The notes under the pieces are model-generated. The model saw only the letters and a program-made list of their open reading frames with translations, did not search any database and was not told the DNA's origin. The position numbers and the translations under genes were made by a program. Shown here piece after piece: positions 29,099-40,006 of a stretch of DNA of 64,000 bases (the stretch's first letter is position 1; each line of letters starts with the position of its first letter). Source of the DNA: Hortaea werneckii (lineage: Eukaryota > Ascomycota > Dothideomycetes > Mycosphaerellales > Teratosphaeriaceae); NCBI GenBank assembly GCA_037044905.1, contig JBAOKB010000024.1, positions 372,001-436,000 of the forward strand, in the 5' to 3' direction.

Positions 29099-30502
29099 TT
29101 ACTCCTCATCCCCTTCCATCCCATCATCCTCCCACTCATCCTCGTCCTCCTCATCCAGCATATCCTCATCCATCTCCTCCTCATCACCACTCTGCACCTC
29201 CTCCTCGCCCCTCCCACGCCTCTCGGCGCGCTTCCGTTCCAAATTCCGCCTCTGCTCCTCCCGTCGCGCCTCCTTCTCCCGTCGCCGTCCCTCATGCACC
29301 CTGTCCATCTCCCGCAGCTCCGCGGCCGTCTTGTGGATGTACTCGTGCCACATGACTTTGCCGCCGCAGAGCCCTTCCTCCACTTTCGTGAGCCGGAGAC
29401 GCATCCGCGGTCCTAGCTCGTGCAGCTTGATCGCTTTGCGTTCGACGTTTGTTCTGCCACGGGGATCGCGGCGGTCGTAGCGTGTTCCTCCTCCTTCGCC
29501 TGCGCCTTCGTCTGCACCGCCTGCTGGGCCTTTTCTCGTGGCTTTGCGTTGGAGTTTCTGGGTCGAGGGGGCGAGGACTTCGACTTCGGCGTCGGTTTCG
29601 GGCTCCGAGTCCGAGGTGAAGCCGTCGGCGGCGTGGGGGTCGAGCAGGTAGTCGGAGACGTCGGTGAGTTTGCCGAGGTTGGGTAGGGCGCCGCGTTTGG
29701 TGTTCTGGCCCGAGTGGGTCAGTTTCTCGGCCGCATCCAGGCGGCGGAGGGCTTTGGGGACGGATTTCGCGGTCCGGGATTCGATCGCGTAGTGGCGGAG
29801 TTGGAGGACGTAGTTGGCTTTGTCTGAGGGCGCGCTGGAGTCGGAGGGGGGTGGCATGCGGTCGAGGAGGAGGATACGTTTGATGCTCTTGAGTGGGGTG
29901 GTGGTGGGGTTGATCGGGGGGAAGAGGGATTGGAAGACGGTGGTGGCGAGGGATTCGAGGTGTTTGGGGATTTCGGGGTGAGGTTTCTTTTGCTGCTGGT
30001 CGCCGTTGGATTCTTGCTGTTGTTGTTGCTGTTGCTGCTGGGCGGTGAAGTTGTTCATGACCAGCAGCGGTGCGGTCAGGTGTTGGTCGTTGCCTCCGCT
30101 CTTGGGTCGCTTCATGCTCCGGTGCACGTCTTTACACAGACTGTACTTCTCCACTCGGAAATGGAAGGTCGGACCTCGGGGTGTAATGGCCAGACGCAGG
30201 TTGACATTGCCATTGCGACTCCGGCTGAAGAGGAGCAGATGTGAGACGCCGAGGGGACCGGCCATGCTGGTGTAATCGCGGAGTTTGTTCGACTTGCGCT
30301 CTTTTAACCTCGTCGCGGTCTGCGGCTCCATCATGGATCGTGTATCGCGGACGAGCTGGGTGATACTGGGCCCAACATCGCTGGCTCCGACTCGAATGAC
30401 CATGCTCTTCGGCGTCCGCTCGCCGGGTTTGTGAGGCGCATTGCCGGGCGCAGGGGCTTTTGAGCCGGCCTGGGTGCGCTTCTTGACTCTTCGTTTCGCC
30501 AT
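29099..30502 (-). CDS. SSF1: ribosome biogenesis protein SSF1 / Peter Pan (Brix domain)
   Basis: Nucleolar factor required for 27S pre-rRNA processing and 60S subunit assembly. Intact single exon, 467 aa. It has a basic N-terminus (MAKRRVKKRTQ), then the Brix domain: PKSMVIRVGASDVGPSITQL, VRDTRSMMEPQTATRLKERK, NKLRDYTSMAGPLGVSHLL, LRLAITPRGPTFHFRVEKYSL and APLLVMNNF. A polyglutamine run from a CAG/CAA repeat (about 30011-30045) and QQKKPHPEIPKHLE follow, then SIKRILLLDRM and YVLQLRHYAIES. The C-terminus is highly charged and acidic. Divergent from RRP3. Confidence 0.93.
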   Translation of the reverse strand: MAKRRVKKRTQAGSKAPAPGNAPHKPGERTPKSMVIRVGASDVGPSITQLVRDTRSMMEPQTATRLKERKSNKLRDYTSMAGPLGVSHLLLFSRSRNGNVNLRLAITPRGPTFHFRVEKYSLCKDVHRSMKRPKSGGNDQHLTAPLLVMNNFTAQQQQQQQQQESNGDQQQKKPHPEIPKHLESLATTVFQSLFPPINPTTTPLKSIKRILLLDRMPPPSDSSAPSDKANYVLQLRHYAIESRTAKSVPKALRRLDAAEKLTHSGQNTKRGALPNLGKLTDVSDYLLDPHAADGFTSDSEPETDAEVEVLAPSTQKLQRKATRKGPAGGADEGAGEGGGTRYDRRDPRGRTNVERKAIKLHELGPRMRLRLTKVEEGLCGGKVMWHEYIHKTAAELREMDRVHEGRRREKEARREEQRRNLERKRAERRGRGEEEVQSGDEEEMDEDMLDEEDEDEWEDDGMEGDEE

Positions 30503-30781
30503 TGTCGGTAGTGAATTGGCGAAGTGGTGAAATGGAAGTGGGATGTAAAAGGATTCGTTCTACCTCCGCCAGGACTATACCTCGAAGGTATCACTTTGGC
30601 TGCACCGACCGAAGCGAAGGTAAAGCTCTGGGAAATTTCCTAAATTCCGCTATCGCCGACGCATCTCGGTTGGAGCCGTAACCTTCTTCGCGGTCGATGC
30701 GATCAATTTACAATAAATTTCCAGGTCAAGTACTGCCAAGTATCGGCATACAATCCAGCACGTCAATACGAAACGCACACC
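30503..30781. promoter_or_regulatory. shared divergent promoter of SSF1 and RRP3
   Basis: 279 bp separate two ribosome-assembly genes. The interval contains a perfect palindrome GGAAATTTCC (30631-30640), which resembles the AT-core RRPE element of yeast ribosome-biogenesis promoters. The assignment to a factor is inference. Confidence 0.5.
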
Positions 30782-32298
30782 ATGCCCGACGTCAAACGCC
30801 GCAAGCTGAGCCATGACGGTCCGCCCGCGAAGAAATCGAAAGCGAACGGCTCCCACACGAAGCACCCTCGACCCAGCAGTCCCCGGCCGGAGGGGCCTGA
30901 GGCGGAAGAACCCAGACAATCCACAACCGTCGCACGCAAGGCACAAGAGATAGAAGAACCCGAGGCTGAAGACGCTGCAACACCAGCTGGAAATGGACCG
31001 GATGCCACCAAGACCTTTGCCGACCTGGGCGTCACCGAATCCCTATGCGACGCCTGCGAGTCGCTCGGCTTCAAGAACCCAACCCCCATCCAGACCGAAT
31101 CCATCCCCGTCGCATTAAGTGGGAGAGATATCATCGGTCTGGCTGAGACAGGTTCAGGAAAGACGGCGGCATTCGCACTACCCATGCTACAAGCCCTGCT
31201 AGACAAACCCCAACCGCTCTTCGGCTTAGTCCTCGCCCCGACGAGAGAATTAGCATACCAGATCAGCCAACAGTTCGAAGCGCTCGGATCCCTCATCAGC
31301 GTGCGCTGCGCCGTCTTAGTCGGAGGTATGGACATGGTGCCCCAAGCCATCGCCCTGGCCAAGAAACCCCACATCATCGTCGCCACCCCCGGCCGACTCC
31401 TCGACCACCTCGAAAACACCAAAGGCTTCTCCCTCCGCCAACTCAAATACCTCGTCATGGACGAAGCCGACCGACTGCTCGACCTGGACTTCGGCCCCAT
31501 CCTGGACAAAGTCCTCCAAGTCCTCCCCCGGGACCGGCGCACCATGCTCTTCTCCGCCACCATGAACACCAAACTCGACAACCTGACGCGCGCAGCCTTA
31601 CAATCCCCCGTCCGCGTCAGCATCTCCACCTCCTCCTACCAAACCGTCAAGAACCTCGTGCAGAACTACCTCTTCATCCCGCACAAATTCAAGGACATCT
31701 ACCTCATCGCCTTACTCCACCACTTCGCAGGCCAAACCTGCATCCTCTTCACACGAACCGTCAACGAAGCCCAACGCCTAGCCTTCCTGCTGCGCGCGCT
31801 AGGCCGCAGCGCGATCCCCTTACACGGGCAACTGTCGCAATCCGCGCGACTCGGCGCCCTGAACAAGTTCAAAACCGGCGCCCGCGACATCCTCGTCGCG
31901 ACGGACGTCGCAGCGCGAGGCTCGATATCCCCTCGGTCGATCTCGTCCTGAACTACGACCTCCCCCCGGACTCGAAGACGTACGTGCATCGGGTGGGCCG
32001 CACGGCGCGCGCGGGGAAATCGGGGGTCGCGGTGACGGTCGTCACGCAGTATGACATTGAAGTTTTCCAGCGGATTGAGAAGGCGTTGGGCAGGAAGTTG
32101 GAGGAGTTTGCTGCGATGGAGAGGGAGGAGGTGATGGTTTTTGCGGAGCGCGTGGGCGAGGCGCAGCGGGTTGCCGTTACGGAGATGAAGAATTTGCATG
32201 AGAAGATGAGGGGTGGGGGGAAGGGGGGCAAGGGGAAGAAAGGGGGTGCGGGTGGTGGGGGTGGGAAGAGGGATGTTATGGATGTTGAAGAGGGTTAG
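30782..32298 (+). CDS. RRP3: DEAD-box ATP-dependent RNA helicase RRP3 (DDX47), one apparent frameshift
   Basis: Nucleolar helicase for 18S rRNA maturation. It has a Lys/Pro/Glu-rich N-terminus (KRRKLSHDGPPAKKSK), then the Q motif (TFADLGVTESLCDACESLGF, NPTPIQTESIP), Walker A AETGSGKT, PTRELAYQ, TPGRLLDHL, DEAD in LVMDEADRLLD and SAT in LFSATMNTK. Motifs IV-VI follow: LVATDVAARG, LDIPSVDLVLNYDLP and YVHRVGRTARAG. One G is missing from a G run at about 31920, directly after AARG, so the open frame ends at 31951 while the true frame continues to 32298. Corrected length is 505 aa. The C-terminus is Gly/Lys-rich. Confidence 0.93.
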
Positions 32299-32462
32299 TC
32301 AAGGGCATATATTAGGGGTGGTACAGGTGTTTTCCTTCTCGTGGACGGTGGTCATTCTCTCTCTCTTTTTTTTTTTTTTTTTTGGCTGTTCTTTTCTCTT
32401 CTTCCATGTCTATCTCTTTGCTCCTTTATCCATTTACATCAGAGAGGGAAGATTAGGGAAAG

Positions 32463-32592
<130 letters not shown>

Positions 32593-32712
32593 GAGAAGGA
32601 GTGAAAGGGAATTCGCCCAAATTCTGCATTTAATTGAGCTTAATGGGGACTGGGTGAAGGAACAACCCTTTCCCACTGGGTAGGAGTCGAGGAGAGAGCA
32701 CATGTATTCACC

Positions 32713-32741
<29 letters not shown>
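32713..32741 (+). repeat. poly-A run, 29 nt
   Basis: Uninterrupted A. It could be a mononucleotide repeat or a retrotransposed tail; no target-site duplication was identified. Confidence 0.9.
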
Positions 32742-32743
<2 letters not shown>

Positions 32744-33038
32744 AAAAAAAACAGAAAAAGAGCGGGAGAAAGTGTAAAAAGCTCGAGTCACTGGCCTATA
32801 TAGCTAACTGCTCTTCCTGTATTATCGCCAAGTGAGATCAATTACACGGAATTCCTAGTTGTAGGGAGATGGGGGAATTTATCGAACCGAACGCTAATTC
32901 ATTGTTTTTACGGCACAAACTATGAACATTTCCTCCTTAACCCCAGCTACTTTGCTCTCACCCTCACCTCTCTCTCTCGCCCTCTCCCTATCTCCTCTTC
33001 ACACACACACACACACACCTTGCAAAGATCTCCACCTC

Positions 33039-34881
33039 CTATGCAGCAGGCGCACGCCCATTGTAATCCGTCCCCGGCACGGCCGTATAATCAGCGAAAC
33101 AATCATACTCGAAATCGATCTCGCTCGCGCGGGCCTGGAGAACGCCGAGCATAGTATCGAAAGGACAAAGACCGTCGGGATCGGCAGGGCAGCCGGGATG
33201 GGAGTCGTGGACGGGGACGACGGCGTCGTTGACCAGGAACCGGATCTGTTTCGTCTGGTTCCGGGCGGGACAGGTCATGATTTGCGTGGTGAAGTGGGTG
33301 GCGAAGGGGACGAGCTTGCTGGCGACGAAAGTGTTGAGGCCTTCGTTGCCGCCGAGGGTGTAGTTGAGGGGTGGGCCGGCGAATAAGGCGGTCAGGTTGA
33401 AGGCGGTCAGGGTGTCGAGGACGACGACCTCGTGGGTGGCGTCCGCGTAGATGGATTGGTTGAAAGGGAAGTAGGTCGAGGAGTTGTCGAAGGTTTCGTT
33501 TAGGGCTGAGTTCGCGGGGGGATGGTGTGGGTGAGACGGGCGAGCCATTCTTCAAGAAGCCCTTGCCTTGAGCGGCGGAGACAGGAGAGCCGGGGCCGTT
33601 GTTGTAGTAGAAGATCTTGATCATCGTCAGTGCCATACTTCGTGGGGGAAAGCGTATGTGGGGAAAGCACTCTTGTGCTTACCAGATCAAAGTAATATTC
33701 GTAGTTGAGAAAGTCCTCCTGGGTGAAGAGGTCGCAGAAGGAGGAGTAGCCAAGAGCGTCGGTCTCGTAGGAGCAAAGCTGAAGCATGGCGATGGCGTCC
33801 GTTGGAGTGAAGTTAAGCGCGCCGGATACCTGTGAAATGATCAGCTTGTCCTATATTAATCAGTAACTGAAGTGCGCACCTCGGAGTTCAGCCTGGCAAG
33901 AGTTGCGTTGAAGGCATTCTGGGCAAAGATGGCAGCGACAGAGCTGCCAATGCTTCCACGGTCAGCAATGTTGGCGTTGTTGCAGACGTCGTAAGGAGCG
34001 CCAGAGTTGTAGATCGTAGATGTTCTCCACCAAGATTTCAATGTTGACCTGATCTAAATACTCGGGAACACCGAAGAAACCGGCCGCAAAGTTTTCGGCC
34101 GTCTTGACCATCCGGTCCTGGGATTCAGTGCGGAAAACGGGAAGAGCGCCCTGAGCGGTAAAGTTGTCCAACAGTTCGCCGTAGAGTTGGCGGTATTCAA
34201 CACCCAGTTGGAAGTTTTGACTACGACCAAAGGGGGTAAGGAGCTCAGCGCCAAGTTTGTAGGTCCAGTTGGACAGGAAATCCAGCTCCCCGGAGACTTC
34301 GAAGCCGCCAGCAGCAGTGGCGTTGGCAACCTTCTCGGCGAATACGGACGGGGCGGCCCCGCTTGTGGGATAACGGGCACCGTGGCGATAGAGGAGAAGC
34401 ATCTGGTTGATCGTGCAATTCTCCGGGATCAGAGGGCTAGCGTCCGGCAGGCCATAGTCGGCGGACGAGACCGAGTACCAGGGGCTGAGGTTGCCCCAGT
34501 AGCGGGTGATGTCAAAATTATCGCCCGACGCTGGAGCACCGTGAGGCTGATCGGCGGTTAAGGGGAAAGATTTGGCAGGGCCCGTATTGTATGGGTAGAG
34601 AGGAGCGGTTTGGGCTGCAAAGGGCTCTGCACCGTTGGCGTTGGACCTGGGAAGCCAACTTCGGCCTCATCTGGAAATAGGATCGAGTTGACGCTGGCTG
34701 CGAGTTGTTATTTCCACACATCTCTATCGCAATTGGTGTATTGCCTACTGTGTGCCGGTGGAAAGACGTCGGAAGTACTTTGTCCAGCGATGCTCGAGTC
34801 TGTAACACTGCTAATGGCCGCGGTAGAGGCGAAGTCGACCAAGACGGCCAACGCTGCGGCCTTGGAAGGAGATGCAAACAT
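33039..34881 (-). CDS. secreted histidine acid phosphatase / phytase, four exons, frameshifted
   Basis: Exons are 34881-34779, 34697-33880, 33829-33683 and 33615-33039, with introns of 81, 50 and 67 nt. The N-terminus (MFASPSKAAALAVLVDFAST) is a signal peptide. The catalytic histidine motif is RHGARYP in QMLLLYRHGARYPTSG. The proton-donor HE/HD region is in YADATHEVVVLDTL. Many N-glycosylation sequons (NWT, NFT, NAT, NQT) fit a secreted enzyme releasing phosphate from phytate or other esters. The frame changes near 34637 (loss), 34010 (gain or double loss), 33550 (loss) and 33519 (loss in a G/C run); with these the length is 548 aa. The chain otherwise matches Dothideomycete-type phytases throughout. 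Confidence 0.85.
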
Positions 34882-36170
34882 TGCGAGACAGTTGGTTTGT
34901 GAGCCGTAGGGGAATGATGCGCATGTGAAAGAAATGTTGAAAACCTACCGTAGCCATTGGGAAGGTCGTCAAGGGGTATATAGTCGTAGATGCACAGCAC
35001 GTGGGTGCCCCGCAAAGATCCAGTACGCGCATTGAACATGAGGTTGATGAGACGCTTTTTGTCGACAGCCATACGTCACTTGGCAGACAGGTACAAGCTC
35101 CAGACGACTTGAGGCATGTATCTTCCGCACGTGGCGCGCCACATGCGCGGCCGGGAGAACACATCGACTCGATCGAAGCTCAATGGCGGTGATGCTTGGG
35201 TTGCTTAAGCGATTGAACACCAAGACAAGAAGACACTATTTTTTTCCGAGTAACATGGGCCGGATTGTTTTTGGCGAGGTGGGCGATTGTTTGATCACAG
35301 ATTCGGTAACAGTAGTGTCGTGGTTAGTTCTCTTCTCCAGTTGTGCCACTCGGCATCTCGTACAGGTGTTCATTTAAAGATGAACAAATGACGAAGAGAC
35401 CAACAAGGAGGACGCGGTAGCGGATTTGTAGGAAGAGAGTGTACATTGAAACGGTGCTACAGGTGTAGCAGGGGAGTCAGGATGGTCGATGTTGTGCCGT
35501 CAGCAGACCCATGAGCCATGGACCTCATGTGGTGAAGTATAATCTGATGGTCATAAGTCGTCTACATACGCTAAACCAAAGGCGGTCGCCGACACCACTC
35601 CGACAAATGAAAGCGCTGCAATGAATAGGGTCCCACGTCTTTCTTGCCCTGTCCTGCTTACCCCATTAAGAATATATGCGAGCCGTTGATTGGCCGGGCA
35701 CCAAACGCATCTGGCGGCTTGCTGCAGTGAAGCCCCTGCGAAGAGGCTCAGCTTGAGAGGCCGCCCGGCACCATCAGCGTGGATTGGGAGGCCGCCCTTG
35801 AGGTGTAGGCGGGTGCGTCGAGTAGTAACGACAGTAGTCTCTCTCCCCAAAGCAAACCAGATTCGCGCCTGCTCCGTTGAAAAAGTAAAAGAAAAGAAAA
35901 AGAATCAAGACACAAGACACAAGAAAAATCCCGCATGAATCCGTCACTGCATACCCATGGCATGCTCACATCGATGCGGTTCGCGGTTGCAGAAGATGCA
36001 GTTATCCTGATAGCTCTGGTCAGTCCTGTGCTGAAAGCACGCGAGAGATGGTGTTCGCACCTATGACCGGTCTGAAAGCCCTAGACGTTGTCGGTTTGTC
36101 TCTTAGCCTCGCTCTAGGTGGAACCCGGAGGGGCACTGTGGCCTCCTCGGGTCGCCCCTTATGGCGTTGT
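34882..36170. other. intergenic, about 1.3 kb
   Basis: Upstream of phytase on the minus strand. A frame at 35072-34947 begins MAVDKKRLINLMFNARTGS and ends at a GTAGGT. It could be an upstream exon or a relic but was not joined. No other gene is supported. Confidence 0.4.
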
Positions 36171-36566
36171 CTAGCCATCCACTGTTCGACGGTCAAGATG
36201 TCCTCCTCCAAGCCTCTGAAGGCAGTCCTGACGACTAACACAGATATCCAGCGGACCTGAGCTCATTATCTGGACTCGCATTAGTAAGAAGCGACTGATG
36301 GGATGTGAATTTGAATCCTGGTGGAAGGAAATATGAGAAACGATACCTTCGTCGGTGGGATCCGAATTCCTGCAGACCTTGAGTAAGATCAGCAGGCGAT
36401 GACCACATGCGCGAATAGGTTTGCCGAAGCCATGGAAGCACCCGCCGACCGAGACCTTTTTGTCTGAAATCCACACCATCACGCCGATGCTGACGAACCC
36501 GATGATCACGGCCGCGAGCAAGCCAAGCAATCCAAAAAGCGCTTCCGCCTTCATTTTACTTGCCAC
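36171..36566 (-). CDS. possible small membrane-anchored protein, 131 aa
   Basis: The frame opens with MASKMKAEALFGLLGLL and then AVIIGFVSIGVMVWI, a convincing single transmembrane helix followed by Lys residues and a Gly/Cys-rich segment. After HRLLILLK the sequence loses protein character and meets a GTCTGC, so the true 3' end may be a spliced exon. No family is recognised. Confidence 0.35.
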   Translation of the reverse strand: MASKMKAEALFGLLGLLAAVIIGFVSIGVMVWISDKKVSVGGCFHGFGKPIRACGHRLLILLKVCRNSDPTDEGIVSHISFHQDSNSHPISRFLLMRVQIMSSGPLDICVSRQDCLQRLGGGHLDRRTVDG

Positions 36567-37782
36567 TTATTTGTGCGATGGTTCCTACGCTGGGGTCCGG
36601 CTGCAAATGCCGCCACTGGATTTCAGTGGAAGAGTTGGCTTGGTGCTACAGCTAGCCCTTATCTGGACGAGAGGGTTTTCCTGTGCAATGATGTACAGGT
36701 CTTGACCCAATCAGCACCTTATTTTCACAGTCGCCCAAGATGCCCGAAGGGAGAGGGGCGGCCGAGCAGAGTGTCCGATGGTACAAGCCAATCCGAGGCC
36801 CTCTCAGGTTTGGCTAGGGCTCCGCTCTACCTGTCTAGCTCTTGAGAGCACTTCGATGAAAGATCGAGGGACTGTGGGACCGTGTCAGCATTCGGATATG
36901 TACTGGCCGCCTCGACGGCCAAGTGCTGCACGGCTTGCTTTCAGCTCATGGGAAGCACTGTCGACAGCGCCGCCCATGACCCCTCGAGCAATGGCTTCGC
37001 ACCACGATCCGTCCTCGCATCGGCGGGATCGAATCTTTGTGCTCACCGCGTGATGTGACCGTCGCTGTGTAACATCTCGGTTACTTACCTACTGTCGTTG
37101 TTATATCGTCACCTCCCCGTGTGGCCCCTGAGGTTGGATAATTGGCTTTGTTCTCGAAAGAGCTAGATATCATATGTCCTTTTGCTGCAGTTATGCGGTG
37201 CGCAACACAGTTGGTGTGGGTAAGGGCAGAGGTGACAATGCTGCTCACGATACCGGGAGTCAAACGGCCGGGCGCAGCTCCATCGACATGATAGGTCCGC
37301 TTTCGCCGCAAACCTGGGCGATTATCATGTCATGCGACCTGCCATGTTTCCTCGTCGAGATAAGTCCTTTCTGTCTGCATTTGCTCTGCTCTGTTCGACT
37401 ATCGAAATAAAATTCATATGAGAATATTTGACATCTTTTTCTCGAGTATTCCCGGGTCGGTTTCCTGTAGGACTAGGTTTTTAGAATATATCACGTGACA
37501 TGGTACCGTGGTACCTTCCAAATTTAGTAGGAGCTAGCCTTGATTGGCGAGGGCGCGTGAGATCCGGATGTTCTGCCTCTGCTATCGATCCTGCTACCCT
37601 TACGAAGTCAGGCAATCCGGACTTGGTTGACTTGTAGTCCATGAATGTTTTTGATTTTGATGTGTTCACGATCCGCCACGTCGCGAAGTCATCAGAACAC
37701 TTGCGGTAGACGGTCCTCCTTCGCTTAAGTCGGTGTTAATGGCACATTCTAAGAGCAAGATAAAGGGCAGTGGAGACTGTCT
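36567..37782. other. intergenic, about 1.2 kb
   Basis: Upstream region of the C2H2 gene. Short open frames on both strands lack domains. Confidence 0.4.
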
Positions 37783-39452
37783 ATGGACGAAAGACAGCTA
37801 GATGCTAGGCCTTCTTTGCCAAAGCTCGCGCCGGCTCCTCTTCCTGCTCAACCGAAGGTTGAGCGTCGCCGGCCAGACAGCCGGCATCATGGAGGGCAGG
37901 TCCTTACTCTGGACGCGAAAACGCTGGAAATGCGTCCTGAGCGGCCGAAGAGGAAGTTAACAGATCAGCAAGCCCAAGCAGCTCGCAGGCTGCGAGTCTC
38001 TGGTGGAGCTTGTGAGAATTGTCGCCTTGCAAAGAAGAAGGCACGTCGTCATAAAGCTGCTCCGGTGATCTGAGACTGACTTCCACAGTGCCCACATCGT
38101 GAGCTGCCCACAAGCGAGAATGATTTGAAGGACAGCAGGGAATCAGGTTCTTGCCTGGACCCCTCCCTATCACATATGGCCACTGTCGCTGAAGCACGCG
38201 AGGAATCTGTCATCTCGAGATGAAACCAGACAAGAGCAGTCGCAAGACTCGGCTGATGGGCCAAGTACAAAGTCTAATGATGATACTGGACAAACTAATG
38301 ACCAAGCAAGAGACGAAACATGGATTGATAAATACAATTGCTTTCTAAGCTCCATAGAACGCAGCACGGAAGCCATGCCGCCTGATAAATCCATAGCGCT
38401 CGATTCGCAAGTCATGCTCTGGTCTGAAGATCCTTTCGAATGGTCTCCCGAGACTATGGCATCTCAGTTTCCCAATTCAGGAAATACCAAGGGGACCTAT
38501 GACTTGTGGCCTGGCGCATCTTTCTCTCAAGGGCAATTCTCTACATCTCACCATTGGCTCCAATCCGACAGATGTCAGGGACACATGATGCATGGTAACA
38601 GACAGGTGGGACGCATACCCGGCGCTCTGTCAACTTTTGCTGATATCAATATGCCAAAGGTTCTACAAAGCGGGGACGACTTAGCAGAGAGTCACATCGA
38701 CCCCAACGTATTGAAGCTACCGAGCTCAGAAGCCAGAGTGGGTTCCAATGTCATCCGGCAATATGATGGTAGGATGCTGACGACTGACCAGAGTACGGAC
38801 ATGAATAATCCAGGTCTTCCGTCTGACAACTCGGCGGTAGGCCCATATCTATCGTCCAAGTCATGCAAGTCATTCATCCCACACATGAGTGTCGCAGGAG
38901 AGCCTTCACACAGCCGAGCACCATCACCGTACAAGAGCCGGCTTCGTCCTATCGATCTGATACCAAAATCAATCACCATGCATCTATCGGAACTACAATC
39001 CAGTCCGTCAAGCGGTACGCCCCAAACAGATCGAAGGGCTATAGACGAGGCGAGAAGGAGACCGGCCTGTTTCAGATGTGACCATGAGGGCTGTAGTTTT
39101 AGTTCGCAAACCGCGCAAGATTTGAGGTTTGCGATGCGTCAAACCCTTTCCCCAGAACTCTTGGTCACTGATTGCGCAATGCAGACGCCACCGCCGCATT
39201 CATCGTCCCCGGTTTCATGTGTGTAAGAATTGCCAACAGAGGTTCCTCTATCCTAAGGATCTCAGGCGGCATGAGGAGGCGCATCATTTGAATTCTTTGC
39301 CAAAGTTCCATTGCCCGCATGAAGACTGCAAACATTACTTGCACGGCTTTACTCGAGAGGACAATTTAAGGAGGCATTTACGCCGGCAGCACGAGCAAGC
39401 TGCAGGTCGATCGGGCGAAGGATTACCACCAGCGGTACCGTCTGGTAGCTAG
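37783..39452 (+). CDS. C2H2 zinc-finger transcription factor, one apparent frameshift
   Basis: Exons are 37783-38040, 38089-39126 and 39185-39452. The first intron (48 nt) is GC-AG (GCACGT...CCACAG) and joins GACENCRLAKKK to CPHRELPTSEN. The second (58 nt, GTTTGC...ATGCAG) joins QDLR to RHRRIH inside the first finger. Fingers: C-x4-C-x12-H-x3-H (CDHEGCSFSSQTAQDLRRH), C-x2-C-x12-H-x4-H (CKNCQQRFLYPKDLRRHEEAH) and C-x4-C-x15-H-x4-H (CPHEDCKHYLHGF...RRQH). The middle is Ser/Gln-rich and disordered. One extra base near 38214 shifts the frame after EESVI; with it the protein is 520 aa. DNA target unknown. An N-terminal CENCRLAKKKC motif beside C-terminal C2H2 fingers is a layout seen in fungal regulators. 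Confidence 0.72.
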
Positions 39453-40006
39453 CCAATTGTGAGGAACCACTCCCCAAAGATCTTTAAGACCCAGCCGATT
39501 TTTTCGGTAAACATATCTGGCCCCATTCAGTTGAGTCTGAACGCAATGTAGCGGCTGCAAACTTATCAACCGCTCGCAATCCATCTTACGAGCATTAGCC
39601 AAAAAGAGTTAGTAAAGGCAACTTAGCACCTGATCGAGCCTAATATTGGCTTGCAGCAAGTGTCAATCGTCGTCTAACCAAGCAAATGCCAGTCGTTTCA
39701 TTTGCTTTGATCATTGGACACCTCCATTCTAGAGTTAGATAATGCTCTGAAGGGCGTATCAACGCTTCTGCTGTCACTTGTGTAGACTAGACAAACGCTC
39801 TCATATCTGCTTCCCTGCCCTACACGTTTCTGAAGCGGCAGGTCATCGAAACTGTATATCTTCATGCTTTTAATTACTGTCATACACGGGCTTAGAGAAG
39901 TTACAGCCCCAGTGAAAATTCTCCCGTACCGTGGACGCCGAACACCATGCGATGCAAGCCGTGGAAATCAACACAAAAGACCGAGAAAACAAGCAAGAGC
40001 TCCACA
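39453..40006. other. convergent intergenic, 554 bp
   Basis: Between the C2H2 gene and ARL1. Nothing recognised. Confidence 0.45.

Noticed and set aside
29930..30275. Plus-strand Leu/Cys-rich frames opposite the polyglutamine of SSF1
   Set aside because: They are antisense of a CAG/CAA repeat in an intact conserved gene.
31915..31955. Programmed ribosomal frameshifting in RRP3 and similar genes
   Set aside because: No slippery heptamer plus structure is evident, and the breaks occur in many unrelated genes whose orthologues need no frameshifting.
34947..35072. Minus frame MAVDKKRLINLMF... as the first exon of phytase
   Set aside because: The phytase has its own signal peptide starting at 34881; adding this segment would bury it. 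The join is also unsupported.
38065..38088. 24-nt GT-AG intron (GTGATC...CCACAG) in the C2H2 gene
   Set aside because: It is too short for splicing. The 48-nt GC-AG intron gives the same acceptor and a better cysteine motif.
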